A stretch of DNA of 6,141 nucleotides from Chloroflexota bacterium (GTDB lineage: Bacteria; Chloroflexota; Dehalococcoidia; Bin125), in contig JAPPBK010000359.1 of NCBI GenBank assembly GCA_026705105.1, positions 1-6,141 on the forward strand. Reading direction: 5' to 3'. The notes below the pieces were generated by a model that saw only the letters and a program-made list of their open reading frames with translations, searched no databases and was not told where the DNA came from. Positions 6,009 to 6,141 of the stretch are shown here, piece after piece. The position numbers were made by a program, and so were the translations under genes. The first letter of the stretch is position 1. The number at the start of each line of letters is the position of its first letter.

Positions 6009-6141
6009 GTATCCGGCGAGCGCCGCGTTCATCTCCCGTCGCCCGTCTGTGCCTGGGCAAGTCGCCGCGCAGCGTCAATCATGAGTGTGCATCGCTGCAC
6101 ACTGAAGGCGGCGTCGGTCGACGACGCTTGATGTCCTCGTA
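6009..6141. other. Right-end segment without a confident gene
   Basis: Only the inverted repeat at 6084-6103 stands out. On the minus strand two frames are open from the window edge: one ends at TGA 6081-6079 with the peptide YEDIKRRRPTPPSVCSDAHS, and another runs longer, ending near 6034 after MIDAARRLAQAQTGDGR. Either could be the tail of a gene that starts outside the window, but neither shows a recognisable domain. A 16-codon plus-strand frame from ATG 6081 has no ribosome binding site and is probably chance. Confidence 0.3.
6084..6103. promoter_or_regulatory. Perfect 8-bp inverted repeat, possible operator or hairpin
   Basis: AGTGTGCA (6084-6091) and TGCACACT (6096-6103) are exact reverse complements around a TCGC loop. 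There is no T run on either side, so it is not a standard intrinsic terminator. The symmetry and the 12-bp centre-to-centre spacing would suit a dimeric repressor site, or the stem could end transcripts without a U tract. No bound protein is implied by the sequence alone. Confidence 0.35.

Noticed and set aside
5313..6032. A 239-codon minus-strand frame covering the start of mtaB and the small ORF
   Set aside because: It overlaps the conserved MtaB N-terminal cluster region in a different frame and its product is low-complexity and Arg-rich.
1..6141. An undescribed defence, mobile or biosynthetic system
   Set aside because: The recognised genes are mostly housekeeping families with intact motifs. 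No nuclease, transposase, toxin-antitoxin pair, reverse transcriptase or similar signature was seen on either strand.

Overview
The window is a compact, G+C-rich (roughly two thirds by eye) bacterial chromosomal segment with almost no spacing between genes. It carries seven confidently recognised protein genes, one small probable gene, and a structured repeat at the left edge. The combination of a RodZ-like helix-turn-helix protein with an extracellular PASTA domain directly upstream of rimO, ScpB, a DUF503 protein and G+C-rich intergenic hairpins suggests Chloroflexota, possibly Dehalococcoidia or a relative. That is an inference from recalled gene content and has not been tested by a search.

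Layout. Positions 1-143 contain no gene but hold a cluster of G/C-rich hairpins that looks like a REP- or MITE-type intergenic repeat. A candidate sigma-70-type promoter (147-174) follows, and then a plus-strand block: rpsT (ribosomal protein S20, 202-534), a zinc-dependent medium-chain alcohol dehydrogenase (577-1611), the HTH-TM-PASTA membrane protein (1611-2399) and rimO (2399-3685). The last three genes overlap by TGATG junctions. A second, minus-strand block converges on it: mtaB (5833-4556), scpB (4559-3972) and a DUF503/YlxP-like gene (3975-3682), joined by ATGA overlaps. The two blocks meet so tightly that the stop codons of rimO and the DUF503 gene share the tetranucleotide CTAG. To the right of mtaB, reading away from it, lies a 43-codon ORF with a good Shine-Dalgarno sequence (5877-6008). 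The last 133 bases have no confident gene but contain a perfect 8-bp inverted repeat.

How the genes fit together. Most are housekeeping genes around translation and chromosome or envelope biology. S20 is a small-subunit protein. RimO methylthiolates ribosomal protein S12. MtaB methylthiolates t6A37 in tRNA. DUF503/YlxP proteins are often encoded near ribosome-maturation genes. ScpB is a subunit of the SMC condensin complex. The HTH-TM-PASTA protein probably links the cytoplasm to the cell envelope. The alcohol dehydrogenase is the functional outlier.

I see no convincing defence system, mobile element with transposase, CRISPR array, tRNA or rRNA. The least ordinary items are the HTH-TM-PASTA protein, the 43-residue putative membrane protein, the left-end repeat and the convergent arrangement of two paralogous methylthiotransferases.
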